Of a stretch of DNA of 64,000 bases, positions 45,597 through 59,300 are shown one piece after another. The notes beneath the pieces are model-generated. The model was not told the DNA's origin and searched no databases. It saw nothing but the letters and a program-made list of their open reading frames with translations. Numbering within the stretch: position 1 is the first letter of the stretch; each line of letters starts with the position of its first letter. Source of the DNA: Amphibalanus amphitrite (lineage: Eukaryota > Arthropoda > Thecostraca > Balanomorpha > Balanidae); NCBI RefSeq assembly GCF_019059575.1, contig NW_024881845.1, forward strand, positions 372,001-436,000, given 5' to 3'. A program made the translations under genes and the position numbers.

Positions 45597-46034
45597 CGCA
45601 GTGCTGGAAATGAGGCCGCTTTCTGGTCCCGGCGTTTTATTCTCCTCGCGGGTTGATCGCGTCCAGCGTTTAGCCTTTCGGGTCCCACTCAGGGTCGTGG
45701 TTGTTTTCGCCGCTCGCCCTAGTCGAGATGCAAAGTTAATAGTCACACGAAGCTTATTTAGGGCCAGCCAAACCAGTCTAATCTGGAGTTACTGTTAAAT
45801 GCATGCATATAGATGAAGGAAAAAGGTTTTGTAGAATCGATTAATTTCGAAGTCGTATATTCAGAGGCCCCAAATAAACTTCGTGCGACTATCAACTTTG
45901 CATCTCGAATGGCCCGAGCGGCGAAAACAACCGCGGCTCTGAGAGGGTCCCGAAAGGCTAAGCGCTAGACGGGGCTAACTCACCCGGAGAATAAAACGCC
46001 GGGACCAGAAAGCGGCCTCATTTCCAGCACTGCG
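45597..46034. repeat. Inverted repeat, 169-bp arms with 100-bp loop
   Basis: The arms are 45597-45765 and 45866-46034. Both include GCAGTGCTGGAAATGAGGCC and GCCTTTCGGG or their complements, at roughly 85-90% identity by eye. It directly follows the minisatellite. Probably a MITE or a short foldback element. Confidence 0.75.
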
Positions 46035-47477
46035 CCCACGTCGACCGCCGCCGGCCACGGTGCGGTATAGGATCTCAGAGGGTGTAGGGCGAATCGTGGG
46101 CGGTCTGGGCCTAATGGAACCCTGACATGGGAGCATAGGTGGCGAAGGCACATGTGAGGCTGGGTGCAGGCGGGTGTTATAGAGTCACGACTGCCAACGA
46201 GATAATACGTCAGTATAAGGTCCTTATCACTAAACGGAAGATTAGCTGTAGATTTGTGCCCATATTTGTATGACGGTTGCCGTATTTATTATGTTTTAGC
46301 CTTTATATTTAGTCTCAATGTAGCGGCTAGGTAAAAACTACCGAACGGACTAGTCCGTTTTCAGTTTTGCACGACTCCACTGTTTGTTGAAGACATTTGA
46401 TGGCAGTTGCTGACTTTCTGCCGCGCTATTGCGGGAGCGACTGGCAGGGCTTCACGTGACGGGTCGCTTTCATTGGGTAAACGTTCCTGTTCTCATCCAT
46501 TTCCTCGGACTAAAAGTGCCTCCTAAACAACTCCAGTGCAAACATCAGAGACCGCCGTTTGATTGAGGCTGACCTGATTCTGTGCTCCAAGATAGCTTGA
46601 GTTTGATGTCGGCGAGATTATTTCCAAACCGTGGGAAGAGCAAAGAACGCCGCAGATTATGAAGCTCTGTCACCGTGAGTGATAATCATAGATCTGGCAC
46701 GACTCACGATTCTGAGAGCAGACTCGGTGTCCTCTCTGGCCGATTCCGTTAATCGTGATAATTTGGCGGTGCACGGGTGGCTCGTTACAGACGTTTTGCG
46801 GTATTTGTGACTGGAAGAGACTGTCAACTGCTGCAAAAGGCACATTGTTCAACGCCCGCCGGTGCACAGTGGCCAACTCTAGCGCAATTGGCGCCGTCTG
46901 GTTTTCGAGGTTAAGTGGTGCTCGAGATATGAATCGGAGGCGATTGTACCGTGTTTTCTGGGGCGCACAATTGAGTTTGTGGCGGTTTGCGATGGAGTCT
47001 GACGCGCTGTCGAGCGCATCAGTGTAACTGGCGTGTTTACAGCGATGATCTGTCATCACTCGCAGAAAGATGCCCTGTACACATACTGTAGAACACGCCG
47101 TTTCTGCTTGTAGGTGCGCGGCTGGGGCTTGCATGGTCGAAACTGTTTGCAGCGCCGTGGAATCCATGCTGAATGTGGATCGCCGAGGCTTTGAGGAAAA
47201 CTGCGCCGCAGCAGACTTGTTGCATGTAGAAGCTGCAAAAAAGGTCATTGAATAAAAGAAATAGCGTCACACCAAGGGCGTCGCTGTCACAAACGGGTCC
47301 ACTGGTCTGGACGGGCCTAATGACGGCTCTTTTGGGGCGTCCTGAACAGACTATACCCAGTGAAACTATAGGAATGTTATTTGTTAACTGTAGCGGGGGT
47401 ATCTGTCATCTGTCTCTCAATCTTCCGCTTGTCGGGAAGTATGCGCACGATTCGGCCACACTGGAAGAAGTGCATTA
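46035..47477. other. Interval; nothing recognised
   Basis: Short frames on both strands (46670-47248) are mutually overlapping and show no known domain. Confidence 0.35.
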
Positions 47478-48416
47478 CAGGGTGGGATGGACAAATTGAG
47501 ACACGTTTCTACGCGGTTGTACGCCTCGGCTATAACCGCAATCTGATTGGTCGCATCGCTGGCACGGCCCTCAGATGCTATAAAAGCGAGGGTGACCCAA
47601 GGTCAGGTCAAATCATGTCTGGTCGCGGAGCCGAGTACGATCGCCGAGCCGCCGTGCTCCAGGCGCTGCGCGCAGGGAGGAGCCCGGCGGAGATCAGCGA
47701 GTTCCTGCGTGTCCCACGGAGCACGGTGTACCGCATTGCCAAGCGTGTGCGGGCGCAGGAGGGCGGTGGAGATGGCGAGGATGAAGGAGAGGTGACTCCC
47801 GAGCGTAAAAAGCGTAAATCAGGGCCTGGGAAGAAGAGAACGCCGGCGTTTCTGCAGCAACTCCAGGCTCTGATCGAGGAGGAAGTCACGAGAAGAAGTC
47901 TCTCAGGATCAAGGAAGTCTCGTGACTTCCTTGATCCTGCTCTGGATCAAGGAAGTCACGAGAGGAGCTGGATATGTCTTCCAGCAAGACTCAGCACCCG
48001 CACACGCAGCAAAGAAGACGCAGGAGTGGTGCCGGCAGAACATGCACCTGACGTGGACCAAGGAGTTCTGGCCCCCCAACTCTCCGGACCTCAACCCCCT
48101 GGACTACTTTGTCTGGGGCGAAGTTGAGAGGGTCTCCAACAAGAGCCCCCACCCCTCCAGGGAGGCTCTGAAGCGGACCATCGAGGAGACGATGGCGGCC
48201 ATGGGCCGAGCTGTCGTGAAGCGCGCGTGCGGCAGGTTCAGGAGCCGGCTGGAGAGGATGGTGGCGGCAGAGGGAGGGTTTATCGAGTGAGATTGCTCTA
48301 CAACGATGCCAGTGTCACGAAATAAATATATTTCTGACTGATTGTTTTTTGGTTAACCGGCAAACTGCATTTGAATTGATAAACACAATGTGTCTCAATT
48401 TGTCCATCCCACCCTG
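47478..48416 (+). mobile_element. Tc1/mariner-superfamily element, internally deleted
   Basis: The terminal inverted repeats start CAGGGTGGGATGGACAAATT (47478) and end with the complement at 48416. They are flanked by TA at 47476-47477 and 48417-48418. The element is 939 bp. It carries a transposase gene missing its middle. Confidence 0.85.
47615..48290 (+). pseudogene. Tc1/mariner (IS630-type) transposase, internal deletion and frame change
   Basis: From the ATG at 47615 the N-terminus has a helix-turn-helix (RRAAVLQALRAGRSPAEI, then VPRSTVYRIAKRV) and a Lys/Arg-rich linker. After about 47880 the frame is lost. The C-terminal catalytic part resumes in another frame at about 47950, with FQQDSAPAHAAKKTQEW and FWPPNSPDLNPLDYFVWG, ending EGGFIE at 48290. 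The first catalytic Asp region is absent. At the junction is a 15-bp perfect palindrome (47905-47919 with 47924-47938), bracketed by a direct repeat, GGAAGTCACGAGA. The copy cannot make active enzyme. Confidence 0.85.
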
Positions 48417-48418
48417 TA

Positions 48419-51480
<3,062 letters not shown>

Positions 51481-51905
51481 TTGTTTCCTTTTACTAATGC
51501 TGTTATGATGCACATCGGTTGACTAGTATTTTATTTACAAGCGTAGCATTATTGTCATTTGGCACGAATGTTCTGTGTTCGTTCACTTGAATAAAAATCA
51601 TCTCACACTGATATCTGTCAAAGTTTGAACTATTGGCTCGTAGCTAAATAATGCTTGTGAGAAGTAATAGATAATGGTATTGTTCAGCTCGTCGATCGCT
51701 CAACAGCGGCGTAGTTCTCCTCGGTATCGCCAATAACGCTCAATGTAGCTTGTTGCACGAAACAGGGACCATTGATTCGAGCGATGCAATTGTCCAATTA
51801 ATTGCATTGCTCTCCTATCTAAGCGTCTCAGGCTAATGTACTTTCGGTGCCTGCCGGGACTAGATATGTCTGCTGCAGCAATTGTGCGCTATTTATAAAA
51901 CTTTC

Positions 51906-52176
51906 TGTAGTAATGCCAAAAGTCCAGTACACTCAGATGCCTCTATTCACACCCGTACCCGCTCGTGTCCCGGAGCGCACTGCCCGGCTTCACCACATTA
52001 GCCTAGATCATACCTCTGTACACGTCATATCACGTCATATCACGTCATTCTGAACCCTAGACAAAGGCTGATCAATTTCTCCCTCCGCCGACTCACCGGC
52101 GCCATAAGACCCTGGCTCGCAATACGACGCGCACCATCATCGCTCGAACCACGCAATGACTAAGACACAGACTACA
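51906..52176 (-). repeat. 3' LTR of the retrotransposon
   Basis: 271 bp, identical to 56078-56348. The pol stop codon (TAG, 52174-52172) lies just inside it. The sequence immediately upstream on the minus strand, AGGGTGAGG, may be the polypurine tract. Confidence 0.92.
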
Positions 52177-55100
52177 CCTCACCCTGATCCTCAAGATCAT
52201 CACTTCCGCTGCTGCTGTTTAACGCATCAATCGGCACCACGTGGCCGAAGAAGTCAGGCGGCCGCCGATTACGCTGACCTCGGCGCACCACCCTTTCGCC
52301 GCTGTCGCTCTCAGACCGGCCGCACTCACCACCCGCATCATCAGCCTCCTCCACCGGGCGCCCCGGCGCGCCATCGCCCTCATAACCGAATGTCATGACG
52401 ACCGGGGACCCGGCACGGTCCTCCTCCGCTTCCTGTGGGCCCCCGCTGCCCCGGTCGAGGGTCCGAGGGCCTGCTGCTAGTCCCCCGGTGTCACCGCAGT
52501 GGCGGAGGTCTCTGATGTGCCAAGGCACGCCGCCCACTTCAACCACCTGCGGCGACACCACGCCAGACACCGTTCCTCGAACCGACCGCTCGGTGCAGCG
52601 GGTGCCCGGCCGCCTCACCCACACGGCGTCCCCCACCTGGAAGTCACCCTCCCGCCGGGCTGGCGGCCGTCCTATCACGGCCTCCTCGGACGCTCCGGCG
52701 GTAGCTCTTTGTCTCACGGCGTCCCTCACAGGGTAGCGGTAGATGCCGTTGGCGGGCGCCTCAGCCGCCGTCCCGCCGTCACGGGGCGTGATATTGTACA
52801 GGTGCACGGCCTCTCCGATGCCACACTTCTTCCGCGCCGCGATCACTTTGACACTGCGGTGGTTCCGCTCCACGATGGAGTTCCCGCTGGGGCGATGCAC
52901 TGCGCGGAAACGCAGCAGCACTCCCCAGCGGGCAGCGAAAGCGGCGAACTGACGACTGCGGAAAGCGGTGTCGTTGTCCGCCAGAAGCTCAGCCGGTGCG
53001 CCTCGCTCCGCGAACACTTGTTCGAGTTCACTCGTGACTGTCGCCGCGTCCGACCGCCGCAGCAGCCTCCACACACAAAACCGTGACGGGCCACAGTCTA
53101 TCACCGACAAGTAGGACTGACCACCGTAGTGCGTGACATCGATGGCCAGCCGGTCCCACGTCCCCTCCACAGCCAGCGACCCGTGCCTCCAGGTCACCGG
53201 CGCCGGGTCAACCGCGCGGCAGACGTCACAGGCCGTCACCACTTCCCTGACCACTTTCCGGGAAATCGACGATGACACATCCCGACGCGCGAAATACAGC
53301 GTTCGTCGGACACCCGGGTGACCCGCCCTGACATGTACGTCAGTGACGGCCTGTCGGAAGTCCACGGTAACGGCGCCGCCGCCGTCTCCCACTTCCGATC
53401 CAACCACTGCCGCTGCTGCCACTGGCTGTCCATCGCTCGGCCGCTGGTCCGCTGGCTGCGAGTCCTGACGCAACCACAGGGACGGCACTCGGGTCAGCGT
53501 GTCCGAACGGTTCTGAGACGAGCGGACTAGAGACACGGTGAGAGAAATGCCCAGCTCTGCGACCAGCTGCCTGATGACGTCGACCCGCCGGCGGATAAGC
53601 ATCTCTCCATGTGCCTTGGTTCGCAGTCTCGCGCGCCCGCTCAGAGCGTCGCTGACCCACCGGTGAACAGTGGCGGAGTCCGTCTTCAGCTCGATGGTCT
53701 TCATGTCCCACGCCAGGGCCAGGTTGATGCCCCGCACGGCGGCGTCGAGCTCCGCCATGTTGATGTGGGTGGCCTCGTCCCGGCGGAGCCAGCACGCGTC
53801 CTCGATGACGTCACCTCCCTCGCTCTCCAGCACGACGCCGGCGGCTATCGAGCTAGCGTCCGTCCACAGTACGGCGCGGTGCCCAGTCACGCACCACTGC
53901 CCACGGGCCGGGTCCTCGCTCGCCAGTCGCTCAGCCACGTGCTTCAGCTGTTCCCGCAGGGCCGCGTCGTGTGTGACGTCATCCCACCCGCGTGTGAGAG
54001 AGTTGACACGACGCTTCAGCCACGCTGTCGCTGGTCTCAGCCAACCGCAGACCGGCAGGTGCGCCACGATACGACCACACCATGAAAACACGGAGCGCCG
54101 CGTCATTGCCGCGGGCGGTGAGCCGACTGGGTTGTCACGCCTCCAGGCCAGCCCACCCCCGACTGGCTCCACACGCAGTCCCAGCAGCCGCGCTCCGTCC
54201 GCAGCCCGCTCCGGCGGCTTACACTGGAGCCCATAGCTCGCGAAGTGGGCGATCACGCGCTCCGCGCTCACCACGTCCTCATTGACGCACAGATCGTCGA
54301 CGTACGGTATGACGGCGCCCTGCATCACTGGGTCCTGTTGCAGCACCGTCCGCACCACCGCCTTCATGATGAGAGGCGCGACGTTGAGCCCGAATCCGAC
54401 ACGGGTAAGAGCGTACCTTTGGCCATCAATCACGACTGTCTGAAACGGCCACAGCCGACGATCGGTCCTGAGCTGCAAGTACGCCCTCTTCAGGTCGACG
54501 ACGGCGACGTTGGCCCCGTGCCGCCGCCATTTCCTCAGCGTGTCGGCACATACGTCAGCGTCGGCCGTGTGTGCCTCCACATGGCTGTTGAGCTCGCGGC
54601 AGTCTAAGACTGGTCGTACTTTAGTCTTGTTCTGCTGTTCAACAGCCATGAGAGGGATCAGCCCACGCGGCGGCCCGTCCACCGTCTCGTCGTACGGCTC
54701 CAGCCAGCCGTTGTCGATCCATGTACGGAGTTCAGCATCAAACTCCTGCCGTGCCTCGGCCGGCACGCCGTACTGGGGGACACCGTTCCTCAGGCACCCT
54801 GGCTCCGCCCCGTTCCGCCACTTCCACGCCACCGTCCAGTGTTGACTTTTCGCGTCATAAGTGACCGTGAAGTCTCGCTCTTCCACGGTCAACGCCGGGG
54901 GCGTCACGGCGCTGCATCGCGGCGGCACCCCTCCCGGGCCCGGCACGGCCACGTCGGGCCTCTCGCTGGCACCGAACACCACATCGTCCGCCGCCCGCAC
55001 TGTCACCCCGCCCAGCGCCGCGATGCCGGTCATCCCCACCAGCATATCCACGCCCAGTGGTTTGTCCGGCACTACCACGGCGCTGAGCGTCACCGCGGGC

Positions 55101-55364
55101 CCGCCGCTCTTCAGCTGAACCGCCACCTCCGTTACTCCGCTGCTTGGCAGCCGGGACCCGTTGACGGCCATTACAGTCACGCCGCACCGTCTCCAGCTCG
55201 CGCAGCACGACTCGTGGATGATGGTGCAGCTGCAGCCCGAGTCGATGACAGCCACTCTGCGCTGCCCATTCACCAGCAGCTGCACCGTCGGTAGCGCGCC
55301 TCTTACTCTTGGGCTGCCCGAGAGGAGGTTGGCGCAGACACCGCCTCTCCTGACGCGTTTCCCG
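52172..55364 (-). CDS. pol: LTR retrotransposon Pol (protease, RT, RNase H, integrase)
   Basis: Expressed in the -1 frame relative to gag from the slippery site; no ATG is needed. Residues are counted from the open frame's upstream limit at 55411. Protease active site: VIDSGCS (57-59). Reverse transcriptase: VAVVDLKRAYLQ, FGLNVAP and YVDD (370-373). RNase H: WTDAS (D517), E554, D578. Integrase: zinc finger HX4HX29CX2C (693-731), then D758, D812 and E848, an exact DX35E. A short GPY/F-like tail follows. All catalytic residues are present, so it is probably functional. The lineage within Ty3/Gypsy is not determined. Confidence 0.92.
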
Positions 55365-56061
55365 GCATCCGTTCCGGGCAGCGTGCCGCGGCGTGTCCTG
55401 GCTGCTCGCACCGGAAACAGATGATGTCCGCTCTCCTCTCCGCCCGGCAGTCACGAGCGAAGTGACCGGCTCGACCGCAGCGGTAACACCGTGATGACGC
55501 CGGCGTGTGGCGGGAACGGGCCGGCGCAGCGGCGGCAGCGGCTGCAGCGACGGCATTCTCTGCCATCAGCGCCCGAGCCCGCTCCACCAGCTCGGCCAGC
55601 GTCAGGCTCTCCATGCGGCAGCCGGCCCTCAAGGTATGCCTCGCCGCATCCGGGAGACCGGCCACGAAGCCGCACATCAGCGCCGTGTCGCCGAGCCCGC
55701 CGAACAGGGAGGCCAGCCGCCGCAGGTCTGCCAGGTAGACGTCGACGCTCTCGCCGACACGAAGTCTTCTCGCCGTGAACTCCTCGTACGCCTGGAACTT
55801 ATCCACAGCGAACGCCCGCAGCAGGGCAGCTTTGACGGCAGAGTACTGCAGCTTCTCCTCGGGCTTCAGCTGCTGGTAGACGCTGAAGGCTCCGCCGGTC
55901 AACCGCAGGGGGACGACGGTTTGAATGTCGGACACTCCGCGCAGCTGACAGACGAGCTCCGTCTTATCCAGCCACTCTTCCACAGAGGCGTTACCGCCAT
56001 CGAACTCGGGGATTAGCCGCATGTCCAGCGCAGAACTTGCCACAGCGCTTTCCTGTGACAT
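55303..56061 (-). CDS. gag: LTR retrotransposon Gag
   Basis: The first ATG is at 56061-56059 (252 residues). The frame runs upstream into the LTR but only with a TTG. The capsid-like region (about 10-175) contains FDGGNASVEEWLDKTELVC and YEEFTARRLRVGESVDVYL, the usual retrotransposon Gag fold. After an Ala-rich linker come two CCHC zinc knuckles, CYRCGRAGHFARDC and CFRCEQPGHAAARC, which would bind the element RNA. It overlaps pol by 109 nt in a different frame, and the shift site is at 55364-55358. Confidence 0.9.
   Translation of the reverse strand: MSQESAVASSALDMRLIPEFDGGNASVEEWLDKTELVCQLRGVSDIQTVVPLRLTGGAFSVYQQLKPEEKLQYSAVKAALLRAFAVDKFQAYEEFTARRLRVGESVDVYLADLRRLASLFGGLGDTALMCGFVAGLPDAARHTLRAGCRMESLTLAELVERARALMAENAVAAAAAAAAPARSRHTPASSRCYRCGRAGHFARDCRAERRADIICFRCEQPGHAAARCPERMPGNASGEAVSAPTSSRAAQE
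55358..55364 (-). promoter_or_regulatory. -1 ribosomal frameshift heptamer GGGAAAC
   Basis: On the minus strand the gag codons read CCG-GGA-AAC, so the heptamer G-GGA-AAC is in the phase required for simultaneous slippage. After slipping, the reading frame enters pol. About 7 nt downstream a GC-rich hairpin (GAGAGGCG with GCGCC and TCTC partners) could stimulate the shift. Confidence 0.75.
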
Positions 56062-56077
56062 GGTCGCCGAAATAGCT

Positions 56078-56348
56078 TGTAGTAATGCCAAAAGTCCAGT
56101 ACACTCAGATGCCTCTATTCACACCCGTACCCGCTCGTGTCCCGGAGCGCACTGCCCGGCTTCACCACATTAGCCTAGATCATACCTCTGTACACGTCAT
56201 ATCACGTCATATCACGTCATTCTGAACCCTAGACAAAGGCTGATCAATTTCTCCCTCCGCCGACTCACCGGCGCCATAAGACCCTGGCTCGCAATACGAC
56301 GCGCACCATCATCGCTCGAACCACGCAATGACTAAGACACAGACTACA
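56078..56348 (-). repeat. 5' LTR of the retrotransposon
   Basis: 271 bp, identical to the 3' LTR. It contains two TCACGTCATA-like repeats (plus-strand reading). Only 16 nt separate it from the first gag ATG, and no TGG-starting tRNA primer site follows directly. Confidence 0.92.
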
Positions 56349-56353
56349 CTTTC

Positions 56354-59300
56354 TTCCAGGAATGTCTATTCTCAGCATAAGCCAGGCTTAACTTAGTGAA
56401 TCCACTATTGTCAGGGCATTACAGCAAATCCAGAAGACGTTACCTGAGATAAAAAAGAGCTCCAGATTTAGCCCATACCATATCGGGTTGCCAAAGCATT
56501 ACCTGTGGGCTGTGACCAGATTGAGTTCACGAGGCTCCTCTATAATCTGTTTTTTTTTTGTGACCTTACAATCCCCCGATCCCCCTCATGCCCTGATGAC
56601 CGATCGGACATACATAGACCTTTCCTTTCGTGACCCGCGTCCATCCGTGATTTATGTCCTTCACGTACCCCCTCCCCCGTCCCCCGTGTCCGATCTTTGA
56701 CGGGTGGCCAACGGAGCCAATAAGCATGGCACGGACGGCAGTCGGCGCGGCACGGCCGAGCAGACTGCCCGCCGGTCGATAGTTGTGCCATTTGAACCCG
56801 CCGACTGACTGCGGCTCGCCGGCTGAGGCTCGGCGGCTCGGCTGGAGTGTGGGTGGCTGGTAATCTGTATGAGGTTAGCTCAGCGATGTGCAGTGTGAGA
56901 TGAGATTTGTGGCTCTCTGTGTTCGTGTGTCGATGATTTGTTCCACTTGCTCTACTGTGCTTTTGGCGGATACAATCGGATCTGTCTTACTCCAGCCGGT
57001 CTGCGAAGACGAAAAGCGGTGAATAAAAGCTCGTAACGTGACACATCTTAGGCGGGCTAGTCAGTCTTATGAGAAAGGTCAGGTCAGATTATAGGAAGCC
57101 ATATGTGGTGTCATTTTGCCAGAATTCAGGCAAGGACTTCCAGAATGACCTTTTAGGTTAAGCGATACAAGGCCAAGGTCAGGTCACAGGGAGAAGCCAC
57201 GTTTCGAGCCAAGATAAGAGCGATGTTGCAATCAGGATAGCACCTCATCCTATCGATAAAAACCTTCAAAAATCGTTTGGTATGCTTCGTGGTTTCGTAG
57301 AGGCTTTTAAGATAGACGGCTGGGCTGTAGATGCTGGTCTTTTTTAACTCCCATCCCATCTCTTCATTTTTTATTAGAGTTAGCTACTTAGTAGTAGCAA
57401 ATTGCACTTATTTAATAATTCGCAATTTAACCGAGAGCTGGAGTTTTGCTAGATGTTTGATTGCTTGGCTGCTTCTGACGGAATACTGAGTAAAAAGATG
57501 TGATTAAGTCGTGCTCTTCCCTGAATTTTATTGACTTTTTGTCTTGTCGAGATGACTTTCCTAAGAGACCGTCTGGTGCATTTCTTCTGTAAAGTAAGTG
57601 ACGGTATTAGCATTCCGAGGACAGTGCCTTTCTCTACTTACCAAGCCGGATGCGAATACGTTGCAGCCCAATATCCGCCTTGTGACGGGCTCAAAGCATT
57701 GTCAATTCTGTCTAATACCTGCTAGATAGGCACATGCTTTTGGAAGGTGCCCGAGCCTTTTCTTGTGTTGATTTTTTTGTAATCGAATTATTTTCCCAGT
57801 CTATGTATCGCCCCGTGCCAGGTCCGTTGTCCATTACTGGGTGCCGTTGTTTGTATGTTAATCTCACTGTCCAAGACCGCCTGGTCCCACTGATATAGTC
57901 TCGCCCCAGGTCTCGTCAATAGTCTCGCCCCGGATCCGGTTCCCGTCATACTCACTGGGTCTTTTCGTCGCCCTGCGTGGTTCCCCCGCCGCAACAGCCA
58001 CGCATGGGGATTTGTAAAGGCCGCGGCATTGACTTGCGAATGAAGAAACTGGAACAGCCAGCTATTCACGCCCCGTGGAGGTTCCTGCGCGGAGTTCCTG
58101 GAAGTTGGTGGTTTGCTGCACTCGCTGAGCACACAGCCATATTACTGTTTGGATAATTTCGCAGTGCCTGAATTGCCGCGCGTACCCTGTAAATTGGCTA
58201 CATTGATGGATCGCTCTGGCTCTGGGGACAGATTCAGAGAGCGCCGTCAAAATTGACGCGCTCTGCAGGCGGGCGGTATTGTTGGGTCGATCAGCCGTTT
58301 CGGCCGTTTGCTAAATTTGCAGCGAGACTTTTCCGTGACCCGGGCACCGAGCAGGCGGCGGGACGGACGCTGCCGATCGCTGTCGGCGTCGACACGAGCT
58401 GCCTCTAACGGCGCCAGACGACGAGCGTTCTGCCCCCGCCGCCGCCCCCCCTCTGGCCTCCCCCTTCCCCCAAGACTCCGCCTTCGTCCCATCTCACGCC
58501 TATTGAATCGGCATAGTCAGCTCTCGGTATTTCAGCAAATCAGCAAAACGTGACAGACGAAAGGGCGCTGAGGGTGGCCAGAGGTGCCAGATATGAGAAT
58601 ATGTGTGGGCTCGTGTGGGTGGCTTGTGACCTTGCCCTGCCAGGAGGGAACTTTGCGCGACCCTGCGGTACAGTGTTTGGATATGTGCGCTGTGTATTTG
58701 TCTGAGTCTGTAGGTAGTAAGGTCGTTTCGGATGGCAGAAAAGGACGGTGGGAGAGGACACAGATGGCTGGCGGTGCCTGTGTCAGGGTCATCAAACCGA
58801 GCTGTTAACTCTGCAGTGTGGGCTGTCTGCTGTTTGTCAATGTTTAACTCTATACTACGAGTGGAAGTGAATGCAGAGGGGGTTTCCACTGCTGATGTGT
58901 AGTGATGAGGGATTTGTTTGTTCTGCATCCGCAGATAGACTGGCGACTGAATGAGTGCCAGTGCCTACTCAGCCGCCCTGTTGACAGATTCTTGTCTATT
59001 GTCGAGTCTCCAAGCTCAGCATTCCTCTTGACTGTTGAGTTTCTGTCTTTACCAAGAAAACAGTAACGATAAGAAATACCCGCTAGATTCTCTCCGATTC
59101 TGCTGGCGATTCGGAAGCCCAGTTGGGTCTCTTTTAAGTGGGACATTCTGCGGTCCGGCCTCGCTGCCTCGAACGATTCGACTTCCATCAGTCGAAGCCG
59201 CCGATCGTTTGTGGTGATTGCCCTGTTGCTGCCTATCAGTCGGCGATCGGACGGCAACTTTACGAGGCGAAACTGCCGTCCCAGCGCAGCCGTACCCTGC

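Larger units (their letters stand above)
51906..56348 (-). mobile_element. Complete LTR retrotransposon, Ty3/Gypsy-like, 4443 bp
   Basis: Two 271-bp LTRs read as identical base for base. They start TGTAG and end CTACA, and are flanked by the 5-bp duplication CTTTC (51901-51905 and 56349-56353). On the minus strand the order is gag, protease, reverse transcriptase, RNase H, integrase; this order fits Ty3/Gypsy. All frames are open. Identical LTRs imply a very recent insertion. Confidence 0.92.

Noticed and set aside
52241-55778. Many plus-strand frames across the LTR retrotransposon
   Set aside because: Antisense shadows of gag and pol. The minus-strand frames carry all the catalytic motifs.
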